From contig NZ_CP118955.1 of NCBI RefSeq assembly GCF_029023785.1, positions 62,001-126,000 on the forward strand: a stretch of 64,000 bases of DNA, read 5' to 3'. This document shows positions 21,550 through 28,824 of this stretch, piece after piece. The position numbers and the translations under genes are program-made. Under the pieces are notes generated by a model. It searched no databases and had not been told where the DNA came from. It worked only from the letters and a program-made list of their open reading frames with translations. The DNA is from Enterococcus faecium (GTDB lineage Bacteria > Bacillota > Bacilli > Lactobacillales > Enterococcaceae). Position 1 is the first letter of the stretch. Each line of letters begins with the position of its first letter.

Positions 21550-21888
21550 CTATGTCCCATTTACCCCATTATCCTCCTGAATACTCATTCCAATGTTAGT
21601 TAATTTTTCTAATTCTTCTACGCTTAGATAAGCGCCATATTTTACAATTTCCTCATCAATGACAATAATCGGTAAACTTTTCAAATCTTTTGTCTGCAAC
21701 AAGTTAAGAATTTTAGGGTTGCTAATAAAAGGCAAGATAGAGTCACTTAAAAAATATAAATTTGTTTCTATCTGTTTATTCTTAATCCGATTATAAAACT
21801 CTTTTAGCATCGTATCCTCATGTAATGATTGAAAAACGAAGAGTCCTTCATCATCACTTCTATTTAAGACATAGTAAGAAATTATCAT
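21550..21888 (-). CDS. Small ArsD-like (thioredoxin-fold) protein without cysteines
   Basis: It encodes 112 aa, MIISYYVLNRSDDEGLFVFQ onward. The C-terminal half, with NPKILNLLQ and LPIIVIDEEIVKYGAYLSVE, resembles the ArsD pattern LPxxxVDGEVVKxGxYPxxEE. There is no cysteine, so it cannot bind arsenite like ArsD or act as a redox thioredoxin. The ATG at 21888 overlaps the stop of the secreted-protein gene by 4 nt (ATGA), so translation is coupled. An accessory or self-protection role for the secreted partner is inference. Confidence 0.65.
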   Translation of the reverse strand: MIISYYVLNRSDDEGLFVFQSLHEDTMLKEFYNRIKNKQIETNLYFLSDSILPFISNPKILNLLQTKDLKSLPIIVIDEEIVKYGAYLSVEELEKLTNIGMSIQEDNGVNGT

Positions 21889-22424
21889 TTTCCTATTGTC
21901 AATCCTCCCGCAGTGCAAGAGACTGACCCTACACCAAATGTATTATAAACTTGCATAGCTAATTTTACACTGTAATATTGTCTTTTCCAAGTAAATGTAA
22001 AATACATTCCTCCACCATAACCATAAGAATTAGCTAGATTTACTGTTTGAGTATATGATTTTGCACTACCTAAACTCAAGCGTGTAGAAATACGATACAT
22101 CGCCGAATTGGGACTTGTTATAATATATTCTGTCCGCCCCTGCGTATTAGTAATTTTTTTAGTAGATGCGGTTAACCGCAATACATTTGCAGAAAAACGT
22201 GTTTTCGGATCTTGAGGCTCTATCTTTTGAGTGTAAAAAGTATCTTTATCACTAAATCCTTTGGATTTGAAGTAACTTTGTTCTTCTGGTGTTAATTGAC
22301 TAAAAGTTTTTGCCATTTCACTTGTTTGTTCAACCATCGTGCTAGCTTTAACTATATTTCCAGAAGTCCCAATACCAATAAAACCAAATAACAGAATAAA
22401 AAGTGCGCTAAATAATTTTTTCAT
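21885..22424 (-). CDS. Secreted protein of unknown function in a transposon
   Basis: It encodes 179 aa, MKKLFSALFILLFGFIGIGT onward: a classic signal peptide with likely cleavage near KAS (residues 26-28), then LTPEEQSYFKSKGFSDKDTF. The C-terminal half is rich in Tyr, Ser and Gly (NSYGYGGGMYFTFTWKRQYY) and has one cysteine near the end. No family was recognised. Size, secretion and coupled partner allow a bacteriocin-type or surface role but do not show it. ATG at 22424 is used because AGGAAG lies 8 nt upstream; GTG at 22433 overlaps that site. A cre-like site lies upstream. Confidence 0.75.
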   Translation of the reverse strand: MKKLFSALFILLFGFIGIGTSGNIVKASTMVEQTSEMAKTFSQLTPEEQSYFKSKGFSDKDTFYTQKIEPQDPKTRFSANVLRLTASTKKITNTQGRTEYIITSPNSAMYRISTRLSLGSAKSYTQTVNLANSYGYGGGMYFTFTWKRQYYSVKLAMQVYNTFGVGSVSCTAGGLTIGK

Positions 22425-22455
22425 AGTAATCACTTCCTAATTCATTAAATTTTGA

Positions 22456-22483
22456 GGAAAACGCTTTCTCAATCTCGATTATA
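22456..22483 (-). promoter_or_regulatory. -10 box and cre-like CcpA site before the secreted-protein gene
   Basis: On the reverse strand TATAAT is at 22483-22478. AGAAAGCGTTTTCC at 22469-22456 follows, matching 12 of 14 bases of the CcpA operator form TGAAAGCGTTTTCA. The -35 region is weak. A cre just downstream of the start would repress when preferred sugars are present. Confidence 0.6.
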
Positions 22484-22535
22484 CATCTCCTTTTAAAAAT
22501 GTACACCGTTATTTTTTGAATATTCAGACTTTTTC

Positions 22536-23156
22536 TTGTTCTTGATAAATGCAACAGATGAAATATTAAGTGTAAATAAAGTTTTTTATACTGTACCAGC
22601 TGAAAAGATGTCTCGTGTCAGTTCGGATATTAACACAATAACTAGTAGAATAGGTCTGACTAAAGCAATGCATATGGTACTAAAATACAATCAAGAAGAT
22701 CCTCCTGTGCCTAAAACCTATGAAGCAATTGACTTAATTATTGTCGATGAAATTGATCGTTTAAAGCTTCAGCATTTAGAACAGCTAAGAGATATTTACG
22801 ATAGAAATGATCTGGCAATGGTTCTTATCGGTATGCCTGGTATTGAAAAAAGATTGTCTCGTTATCCGCAGCTTTACTCTCGCATAGGATTTGCACATGA
22901 ATTTGATAACCTTAGTAAGGACGAAACACATCATATTTTGGAATACAAATGGGCAGATTTAGGAATTGATATCAAGCTAGAAGATTTTTCTGATTATGAG
23001 GCTATCACAACTATCATTAAGATCACAAAAGGAAATTTTAGGCTTATTCATCGTTTATTTGCGCAGATTGATCGGATTTTAAGAATCAATCAAATGGATA
23101 AGATCACTGTAGAAGTTGTCGAAGCAGCAAGAGATAGTTTAGTCATAGGTATATAA
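22536..23156 (+). pseudogene. Transposition ATPase (TniB/TnsC-like AAA), 5'-truncated
   Basis: About 206 residues with Walker B LIIVDEIDRL near residue 70, sensor-like VLIGMPGIEKRLSRYPQLYS, and a C-terminal helical part. The Walker A P-loop that should precede KVFYTVPAEKMSRVSS is missing, and the only available start is a TTG without ribosome binding site. ATPases of this kind help a DDE transposase choose targets. The gene ends 26 nt before the right transposon end, as expected for the last gene of such an element. Confidence 0.7.
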
Positions 23157-23183
23157 AAAACCACCAAAAATCAGGTGGTTTTT
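23155..23183. terminator. Bidirectional terminator
   Basis: AAAAAACCACC at 23155-23165 pairs with GGTGGTTTTT at 23174-23183 around loop AAAAATCA. The flanking A and T runs let it work for the ATPase gene from the left and for yfhO from the right. Confidence 0.8.
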
Positions 23184-23229
23184 GTCATTTAAAGATTGAA
23201 ATTTTTGCCATTTAAATAGAAGAGTGACA
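23183..23229 (-). mobile_element. Transposon right end, 47 nt
   Basis: Read on the reverse strand it starts TGTCACTCTTCTATTTAAAT and ends AAATGACA after 47 nt, aligning with the first 47 nt of the left end at 21366. The bracketed element is therefore 21366-23229 (1.86 kb), much shorter than an intact element of this type. Flanking 5-mers (TATCC and CAGAT) do not match, so no target duplication is visible. Confidence 0.75.
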
Positions 23230-23246
23230 CAGATTCCATCGTTTCT

Positions 23247-25916
23247 TTATTTTCTTCGTCTTCTTCTGTGTGTATTTCGCGGTTTTTCTTCTATTGCTGG
23301 ATCAATCGTGCCATAAAAGGGGCGATTGCGGTCAAGGTACCAGACATAAAGAATAAACAATGCAATACATAGGACAAAAAGGATTGCACCTATCGTAAAT
23401 CCTTCAGGCAAGTAACTGAAAGTGACAGTATGTTTACCTGCTGGAACTTTTATCATCAAGAATGCGTCTTTGAAATTGCTGACCTTGACTGGTTTCCCAT
23501 CAATTTTAGCTTTCCATCCTTTGTCATAAGGAATAGTTGTCACCAACATGGAATCTTCAGCGGTATTTACAGTCCCAGAAGCTTTTCTGCCAGTGGCTTC
23601 CATTTCGACACCTTTTTCTTTGATCTGATTCATTGCGGCTTGATAGGCTACAACATCTAGACCAACGACTTTAGGCTCCATGAAACTTACTTCTTTCGTT
23701 CCATAAAAACTTGCAGTAAATGTCACTGTTGTCTCTTGAGGATAATAGCCAAGATCATAGTATTGACCAGAAATGTTGATTTGCGTTTTTCGCGATGTAC
23801 CATTGACAGTGATCGTCGCACTAGAACTTTCTAATTGTGCAAAATTGGTTGGGAACAAACTTAAGTAAGCTTGTGTATTTGCAGGCACATGGACTTCCCA
23901 AGTGAGCTCTTTTGGCTGGTTATCTGCTGTTTCTGAGTAAGTGACGCCAGTCGTTGTCTTTGTGATCGTCGTATTCAACTGATTCTTCAAAGTAGGTGTA
24001 TAGAATGTAAAATACTGTTCATTTAAACCAGACAATGTATTGATCAAGTTTGTCTGACTGGTCAAATTATCTGTCACTGGCTGCTCAACATCATTAACGG
24101 ACAACGGTGCAGTAAATGCTAGTGGCAATGCATTGACATTCTGATACAGTGTATAGTCGCCGCTTTGACCAGCTTGGCGGAAGCCATATTTACTGAACGT
24201 GCTTTCGTTTTTAGAAATGTTATATTTGATTCCTGTAAACCCATCCATCAGCAAAGTATTATTGTTATAACGGATATTCAAATTTGTCCCTCTTGAACGG
24301 AAACCTAATTTATCCAGGTAAGAGGAAGAATTACGATTTCTTATAGAAGAAAACAAACTGATACCACTGTAACCGTAGTTGATCGAATCGTTTGCAGATA
24401 CTGGATCCAGATTTTCCAAGCGGTAAAACGAGTCGGAATCTTTTTTTGTTTCATTTACAAGAGCTTTCAAGTCAGGATAAGGATCAGTATATAAACTGCG
24501 GGAAGCATAATTCCAATCATCAAGAATGCCATGGATCATACTGTTTGTATTGACCAGTGCTTCAGCAGACATGATCAATAATAACAATATACTCAGATGA
24601 TTGAATGAAAGTTTTTTATGCTGATAAAATCCCACAGCAAAAGCATAAATCCCTAAGAAAACCACTGTCAATACAAAGGAAGTCATCGTCACATAGGTGT
24701 AGCTTCCTTCAGGTTTGATGCCCCATGCCACCGCAAAGAGAGCAGCTACGACCAAAATGATTCCTAACAACAGCCCACGATCGTCTTGTTCTATCTTTTC
24801 CCATCCTTTTCCTGCAAGCAGGAGCACTAAGAAAGAGAACAGATAGGCATAACGGAATAAAAACATATTCGGTGCATGCATACCATGCCAGAACAAATTC
24901 AATGGAACAAGATAAAAACTTGCGATAAGTATGGCGAAAAGACTGCCGTACAAAAATTTATTTTTCAACGGTACTTTCCGACTGGCAAAATAAAACAGAC
25001 AGAGGACTAACGGGAGCAGACCTGCGTAAACGAACGGAATCGATCCGTATTTTGTCGTGTCATAAACACCAATCATATTTTTCATGATTAGATCCAGATA
25101 AGAAGTCGCTTCTGTTTTCAACGTAGTGATCTGACTCAGTGCCTCGCCATTTGACCGAAGATCCAGCACTGCTGGCAATACAATGATCATTGAAGCGCCG
25201 CCTGCCAGTAAAGAAGTGATACCATAAGGAACAATCGTTTTTTTATATTCTGACCAGTTTGTCAATAGACGGGCGATAAAATATAAGAAAGAAAAGACGC
25301 CAATCATAAAACCCATATAAAAACTGGATAAAAACAAGAGTAAATAACTGATAAATAAAAGTTTCGGCCGTTTAAGATCCATAACACGATGAATCCCCAA
25401 AATCACTAATGGAAGATAAACAAATGCATCCAGCCACATGATGATCTCCGAATGTGCAGTGATAAATGAGATCAATGCGTAACTGACGCTAAGTGCAACA
25501 TGCCCCCAGCGAGGAATCTTGAACGTACGTGCAAGAAACCAAAAAGCCAATCCGGCACAGCCGACCTTAAGCAAAGTCAGAACGTACAGTGCATCTGGCA
25601 TCATCTGGTTTGGAAAAAAGAACACCAGTGGCGTGAAGATCCCGCCTAGATAGTAAGAAATTAAAGATAAATAATTCAATCCTAGAGAAGCATTCCATGT
25701 ATAAAAAATACTTTGCTTTCCAAGAAGAACATTTCGGAAGCTGGCATGAAAATTAGAAAACTGTGAAAAGGCATCACTTGCCAAAATACTTCTGCTGCTT
25801 CCAGGATAGATTCCGATACTTAGATAAACAAGTGCTAAAATCAAAAACGGAATCAGGAAACTAGCTGCTGCGTAGCGTCCGTTTTCTCTAAAGAATGACT
25901 TTAAATTTTTTTTCAT
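23247..25916 (-). CDS. yfhO: YfhO-family membrane protein (lipoteichoic acid glycosylation type)
   Basis: It encodes 889 aa with about 12 or more membrane helices in residues 15-460, a large extracytoplasmic domain at about 470-835, one last helix (FTIGAILFVLCIALFILYVW) and a basic C-terminus RNTHRRRRRK. YfhO/GtcA-type glycosyl transferases move sugars from a lipid carrier to wall polymers outside the cell; in Bacillus YfhO decorates lipoteichoic acid. LPEGFTIG before the last helix is typical. Normal length for the family. It is transcribed alone, leftward. Confidence 0.88.
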   Translation of the reverse strand: MKKNLKSFFRENGRYAAASFLIPFLILALVYLSIGIYPGSSRSILASDAFSQFSNFHASFRNVLLGKQSIFYTWNASLGLNYLSLISYYLGGIFTPLVFFFPNQMMPDALYVLTLLKVGCAGLAFWFLARTFKIPRWGHVALSVSYALISFITAHSEIIMWLDAFVYLPLVILGIHRVMDLKRPKLLFISYLLLFLSSFYMGFMIGVFSFLYFIARLLTNWSEYKKTIVPYGITSLLAGGASMIIVLPAVLDLRSNGEALSQITTLKTEATSYLDLIMKNMIGVYDTTKYGSIPFVYAGLLPLVLCLFYFASRKVPLKNKFLYGSLFAILIASFYLVPLNLFWHGMHAPNMFLFRYAYLFSFLVLLLAGKGWEKIEQDDRGLLLGIILVVAALFAVAWGIKPEGSYTYVTMTSFVLTVVFLGIYAFAVGFYQHKKLSFNHLSILLLLIMSAEALVNTNSMIHGILDDWNYASRSLYTDPYPDLKALVNETKKDSDSFYRLENLDPVSANDSINYGYSGISLFSSIRNRNSSSYLDKLGFRSRGTNLNIRYNNNTLLMDGFTGIKYNISKNESTFSKYGFRQAGQSGDYTLYQNVNALPLAFTAPLSVNDVEQPVTDNLTSQTNLINTLSGLNEQYFTFYTPTLKNQLNTTITKTTTGVTYSETADNQPKELTWEVHVPANTQAYLSLFPTNFAQLESSSATITVNGTSRKTQINISGQYYDLGYYPQETTVTFTASFYGTKEVSFMEPKVVGLDVVAYQAAMNQIKEKGVEMEATGRKASGTVNTAEDSMLVTTIPYDKGWKAKIDGKPVKVSNFKDAFLMIKVPAGKHTVTFSYLPEGFTIGAILFVLCIALFILYVWYLDRNRPFYGTIDPAIEEKPRNTHRRRRRK

Positions 25917-26062
25917 ATTTATTTTCCACCAAATTTCTATGAAGTTGTATTCAGTTTATCATATCCTTGTTTTTCTCTGCTTAAAAAGAGTCTAGTTTTC
26001 ACAAAAAAATAAAATTTAGAATAAATAACTTCATAATTTGTTCGTATAACAAAAATAAACGC

Positions 26063-26095
26063 AAAAAAAGGGTAGGAATCAAAAGTCCCACCCTT
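26063..26095 (-). terminator. Terminator, reverse strand, downstream of rpmB
   Basis: AAGGGTAGGA at 26068-26077 pairs with TCCCACCCTT at 26086-26095 (one mismatch). On the reverse strand a run of seven U follows. It is the second of two tandem terminators for rpmB. Confidence 0.75.
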
Positions 26096-26111
26096 AAAAA
26101 TTTTTATTAAA

Positions 26112-26138
26112 TAAAAAACCGTTCACTATCTGAACGGT
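26112..26138 (-). terminator. Terminator directly after rpmB, reverse strand
   Basis: ACCGTTCA at 26118-26125 pairs with TGAACGGT at 26131-26138. On the reverse strand TTTTTT follows directly. It lies 16 nt past the rpmB stop. Confidence 0.85.
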
Positions 26139-26153
26139 CCAAGTATCATTCAA

Positions 26154-26342
26154 TTAAACGCGTTCAACTTTTCCTGATTTCAAAGCACGAGTTGACACCC
26201 AAACTTTTTTAGGTTTTCCGTCGACCATAACGCGAACTTTTTGTAAGTTAGGTTTAACAGTACGTTTTGTTGAGTTCATAGCGTGTGAACGGTTGTTTCC
26301 ACTTTTTGTCTTGCGACCTGTAAAGTAACAAACTTTTGCCAT
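26154..26342 (-). CDS. rpmB: Ribosomal protein L28
   Basis: It encodes 62 aa, [20 protein letters not shown] onward, ending [15 protein letters not shown]. This is the zinc-free form of L28 since only one cysteine remains. ATG at 26342 has GGAGG upstream; a longer frame from 26375 adds residues not in L28. It is divergent from the asp23-family gene, an arrangement shared with Bacillus (rpmB-yloU). Confidence 0.96.
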   Translation of the reverse strand: MAKVCYFTGRKTKSGNNRSHAMNSTKRTVKPNLQKVRVMVDGKPKKVWVSTRALKSGKVERV

Positions 26343-26401
26343 GGTAATTTCCTCCTTTGCCTTGATTTGGAGCAATAGAATAATTCAGCTCATACCAGAC
26401 T

Positions 26402-26430
26402 AACATATCATATAGAATGGGAATTTGCAA
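26402..26430 (-). promoter_or_regulatory. Candidate promoter of rpmB
   Basis: On the reverse strand TTGCAA (26430-26425) and TATGTT (26407-26402) are 17 bases apart, about 60 nt upstream of the start codon. Confidence 0.45.
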
Positions 26431-26450
26431 GTACATTTTCATAGATACAA

Positions 26451-26479
26451 TTGACAATTGAGAAGAATAATTGTAAATT
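26451..26479 (+). promoter_or_regulatory. Candidate promoter of the asp23-fakA-recG genes
   Basis: TTGACA at 26451-26456 and TAAATT at 26474-26479 with 17 bases between. It lies 130 nt before the asp23-family gene, so a closer start is also possible. Confidence 0.45.
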
Positions 26480-26611
26480 AAACAAGGTTATACCTGAAAT
26501 TTTGCAAGGTTTTTGAGTACTTTGGGTAACTGCCTTTTATTTCAAGTTACGCTATGATAAAATATGATAGAAGAAAAATGGGAGTTTTTTACCCGTTAAG
26601 GAGGCTCATTC

Positions 26612-26974
26612 ATGGCTGTAAAAATTCAAACGTCAGCTGGAACCATTGAAATTACCAATGATGTAATTGCAACAGTTGTTGGTGGCGCCGCGACAGATGT
26701 GTTCGGTGTTGTAGGAATGGCCAGCAAAAATCAAATTAAAGATAATATTACTGAGATTTTGCGTAAAGAAAATTACTCAAGAGGAGTAGTTGTCCGCCAA
26801 GAAGATAATGGTATTGCTGTAGATGTTTATACGATTATCAGCTATGGTACGAAAATCTCTGAAGTTTCCCGCAACGTCCAAGAAAAAGTGAAATACAATC
26901 TAGAGGCATTATTAGGCGTAACTGCCAATTCAGTTAATGTCTTTGTACAAGGTGTTCGTGTACTGCCAGACTAG
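26612..26974 (+). CDS. Asp23/Gls24-family protein (YloU-like)
   Basis: It encodes 120 aa, MAVKIQTSAGTIEITNDVIA onward, ending VNVFVQGVRVLPD. It is a single Asp23 (DUF322) domain. In Staphylococcus and enterococci relatives sit at the membrane or respond to envelope stress; the YloU type is always next to the DAK2 fatty acid kinase gene, as here (51 nt upstream of it). AAGGAGG before the ATG. Its own function is not settled. Confidence 0.9.
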   Translation: MAVKIQTSAGTIEITNDVIATVVGGAATDVFGVVGMASKNQIKDNITEILRKENYSRGVVVRQEDNGIAVDVYTIISYGTKISEVSRNVQEKVKYNLEALLGVTANSVNVFVQGVRVLPD

Positions 26975-27025
26975 GCAGGAGACTGGCTGGTAACTCAGCA
27001 GTCGATCTGAAGGAGGATTATCTAG

Positions 27026-28708
27026 GTGAGTGTAACAGAAATAAGTGCAAGCCAGTTCCAGGAAATGGTCCAGGCAGGTGCGAATCGTCTGCAAGTAAAT
27101 GCAGAATACGTCAATTCATTAAATGTATTCCCTGTGCCAGATGGCGATACGGGAACAAATATGAATCTATCTATGACTAGTGGAGCTAAGGCAGTAGTAG
27201 ATTCAACCTCAGAAAAAGTAGGAGAATTATCAGCAATGCTTTCAAAAGGATTGCTGATGGGTGCGCGCGGAAATTCCGGCGTTATTTTGTCTCAATTGTT
27301 TCGTGGATTTTCTAAGCAAATTCCAGATGTTGTCTCATTAGATGCTTCTGATCTTGCTGCAGCCTTCACTCATGGAGTTGAAACTGCGTATAAAGCAGTA
27401 ATGAAACCAGTAGAAGGAACGATTTTGACAGTAGCTAGAGAAGCAGCGAAAGCTGGAGAAAAGAAAGCAAAAAGTACTGATGATGTCGTTGAAGTAATGA
27501 CAGCTGTTGTAAAAGGGGCAAAGCGTGCTTTAGCTAAAACTCCAGACTTGCTTCCAGTCCTAAAAGAAGTCGGTGTCGTAGACAGTGGAGGGCAAGGACT
27601 GCTGTTTGTTTATGAGGGCTTTTTAAGTGCATTGAATGGAGAATTCCAAGCGGATGAAACATATGAACCTTCTCCAGCAGAAATGGATGATATGGTCAAT
27701 GCAGAACATCATCGCAGTGTCCAAGGTCAAATGGCGACAGAAGATATCCATTTTGGTTACTGTACAGAAATCATGGTAAAAATCGGAGAAGGACCTACAG
27801 TCGATAGTACATTCGATTACGAAGAATTCCGTAACTATTTAGATGGTATAGGAGATTCTTTACTTGTGGTCAATGATGACGAGATCATCAAAGTCCACGT
27901 GCATACAGAAAACCCAGGAGAAGTCTTGAATTATGGACAAAAATTCGGTTCATTAGTCAAAATCAAAGTCGACAACATGCGCTTGCAGCATGAGACGATT
28001 TTGGAACACGATGAAGAAGTGAACGAGTTTGCGAAAAAAGAAATACCACGTATCCCGTATGGTATCGTAGCGATCGCTGCTGGTAAAGGCGTCCAAGAGC
28101 TGTTTGAAAGTTTAGGCGCTAATTATGTTATCAGTGGTGGGCAAACAATGAATCCAAGTACGGAAGACATTGTTAAAGCGATTCAAGAAGTAAACGCAGA
28201 TAAAGTGATTGTCTTGCCAAACAATAAGAACATCTTCATGGCAGCTGATCAAGCAGCAGAAGTAGCAGATATCCCAGTAGCAGTTGTTCCTTCAAGAACG
28301 ATTTCCCAAGGATTGACAGCTATGCTTTCATTCAATGATCAAGCTTCTTTAGAAGAAAACAAAGAAACGATGACAGAAATGTTGTCTAGCGTTGTGAGCG
28401 GTCAAGTCACTCACGCGATCAGAGATACCTCAATTGACGGTGTAGAGATCAAAGAAGGAGACTTTTTGGGCATGATCGATGGAAAAATCCTGATCTCTAA
28501 CCCAGATATCACAGCAACAGCGTTAAGTACACTAGAACAAATGATCAATGAGGACACAGAGATCGTAACGATCTTGGCAGGTGATGAAGGAACAGTTGAA
28601 CAAGCAAATGAATTTGCTGAGAAACTAACAGAAAAACATCCTGATTTGGAAATCGAGATCCACCAAGGAGATCAGCCTGTCTATCCTTATCTATTTTCTG
28701 CTGAATAA
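27026..28708 (+). CDS. fakA: Fatty acid kinase FakA (DAK2 domain)
   Basis: It encodes 560 aa from GTG with GAAGGAGG upstream. The N-terminal DAK2 nucleotide-binding domain (about 1-200) contains FPVPDGDTGTNMNLSM. The middle is a DUF1949-like linker and the C-terminal half is DegV-like. FakA phosphorylates fatty acids bound to FakB so that PlsX/PlsY can use exogenous acids. Nearby plsX and acpB fit this pathway. Confidence 0.92.
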   Translation: MSVTEISASQFQEMVQAGANRLQVNAEYVNSLNVFPVPDGDTGTNMNLSMTSGAKAVVDSTSEKVGELSAMLSKGLLMGARGNSGVILSQLFRGFSKQIPDVVSLDASDLAAAFTHGVETAYKAVMKPVEGTILTVAREAAKAGEKKAKSTDDVVEVMTAVVKGAKRALAKTPDLLPVLKEVGVVDSGGQGLLFVYEGFLSALNGEFQADETYEPSPAEMDDMVNAEHHRSVQGQMATEDIHFGYCTEIMVKIGEGPTVDSTFDYEEFRNYLDGIGDSLLVVNDDEIIKVHVHTENPGEVLNYGQKFGSLVKIKVDNMRLQHETILEHDEEVNEFAKKEIPRIPYGIVAIAAGKGVQELFESLGANYVISGGQTMNPSTEDIVKAIQEVNADKVIVLPNNKNIFMAADQAAEVADIPVAVVPSRTISQGLTAMLSFNDQASLEENKETMTEMLSSVVSGQVTHAIRDTSIDGVEIKEGDFLGMIDGKILISNPDITATALSTLEQMINEDTEIVTILAGDEGTVEQANEFAEKLTEKHPDLEIEIHQGDQPVYPYLFSAE

Positions 28709-28751
28709 TTTCTGTGTCAGAATATCTTTCTAACACAGTATTCATTCATAA

Positions 28752-28801
28752 AAGGCCTTCGGTTAGTGATCAGGTATGATCGCTGACCAAGTCCTTTTTT
28801 T
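28752..28801 (+). terminator. Terminator after fakA
   Basis: GGTTAGTGATCA at 28761-28772 pairs with TGATCGCTGACC at 28777-28788 (two GU pairs). An outer AAGG/CCTT arm and a T run (28794-28801) follow. It overlaps the region just before recG, so recG may depend on partial read-through or its own start. Confidence 0.75.
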
Positions 28802-28824
28802 GTTAAAGGAGGGAGGAAAAATTT

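Noticed and set aside
21550..21888. Arsenic metallochaperone ArsD
   Set aside because: Only the fold-level pattern matches; all cysteines needed for arsenite binding are absent and no ars genes are nearby.
22434..22535. Intact P-loop for the AAA ATPase upstream of 22536
   Set aside because: No GxxGxGKT/S pattern was found in the upstream in-frame translation; this stretch is the cargo operon promoter.
21361..23234. Target-site duplication of the bracketed transposon
   Set aside because: The 5 bases outside each tip (TATCC, CAGAT) do not match, so recent clean insertion is not shown.
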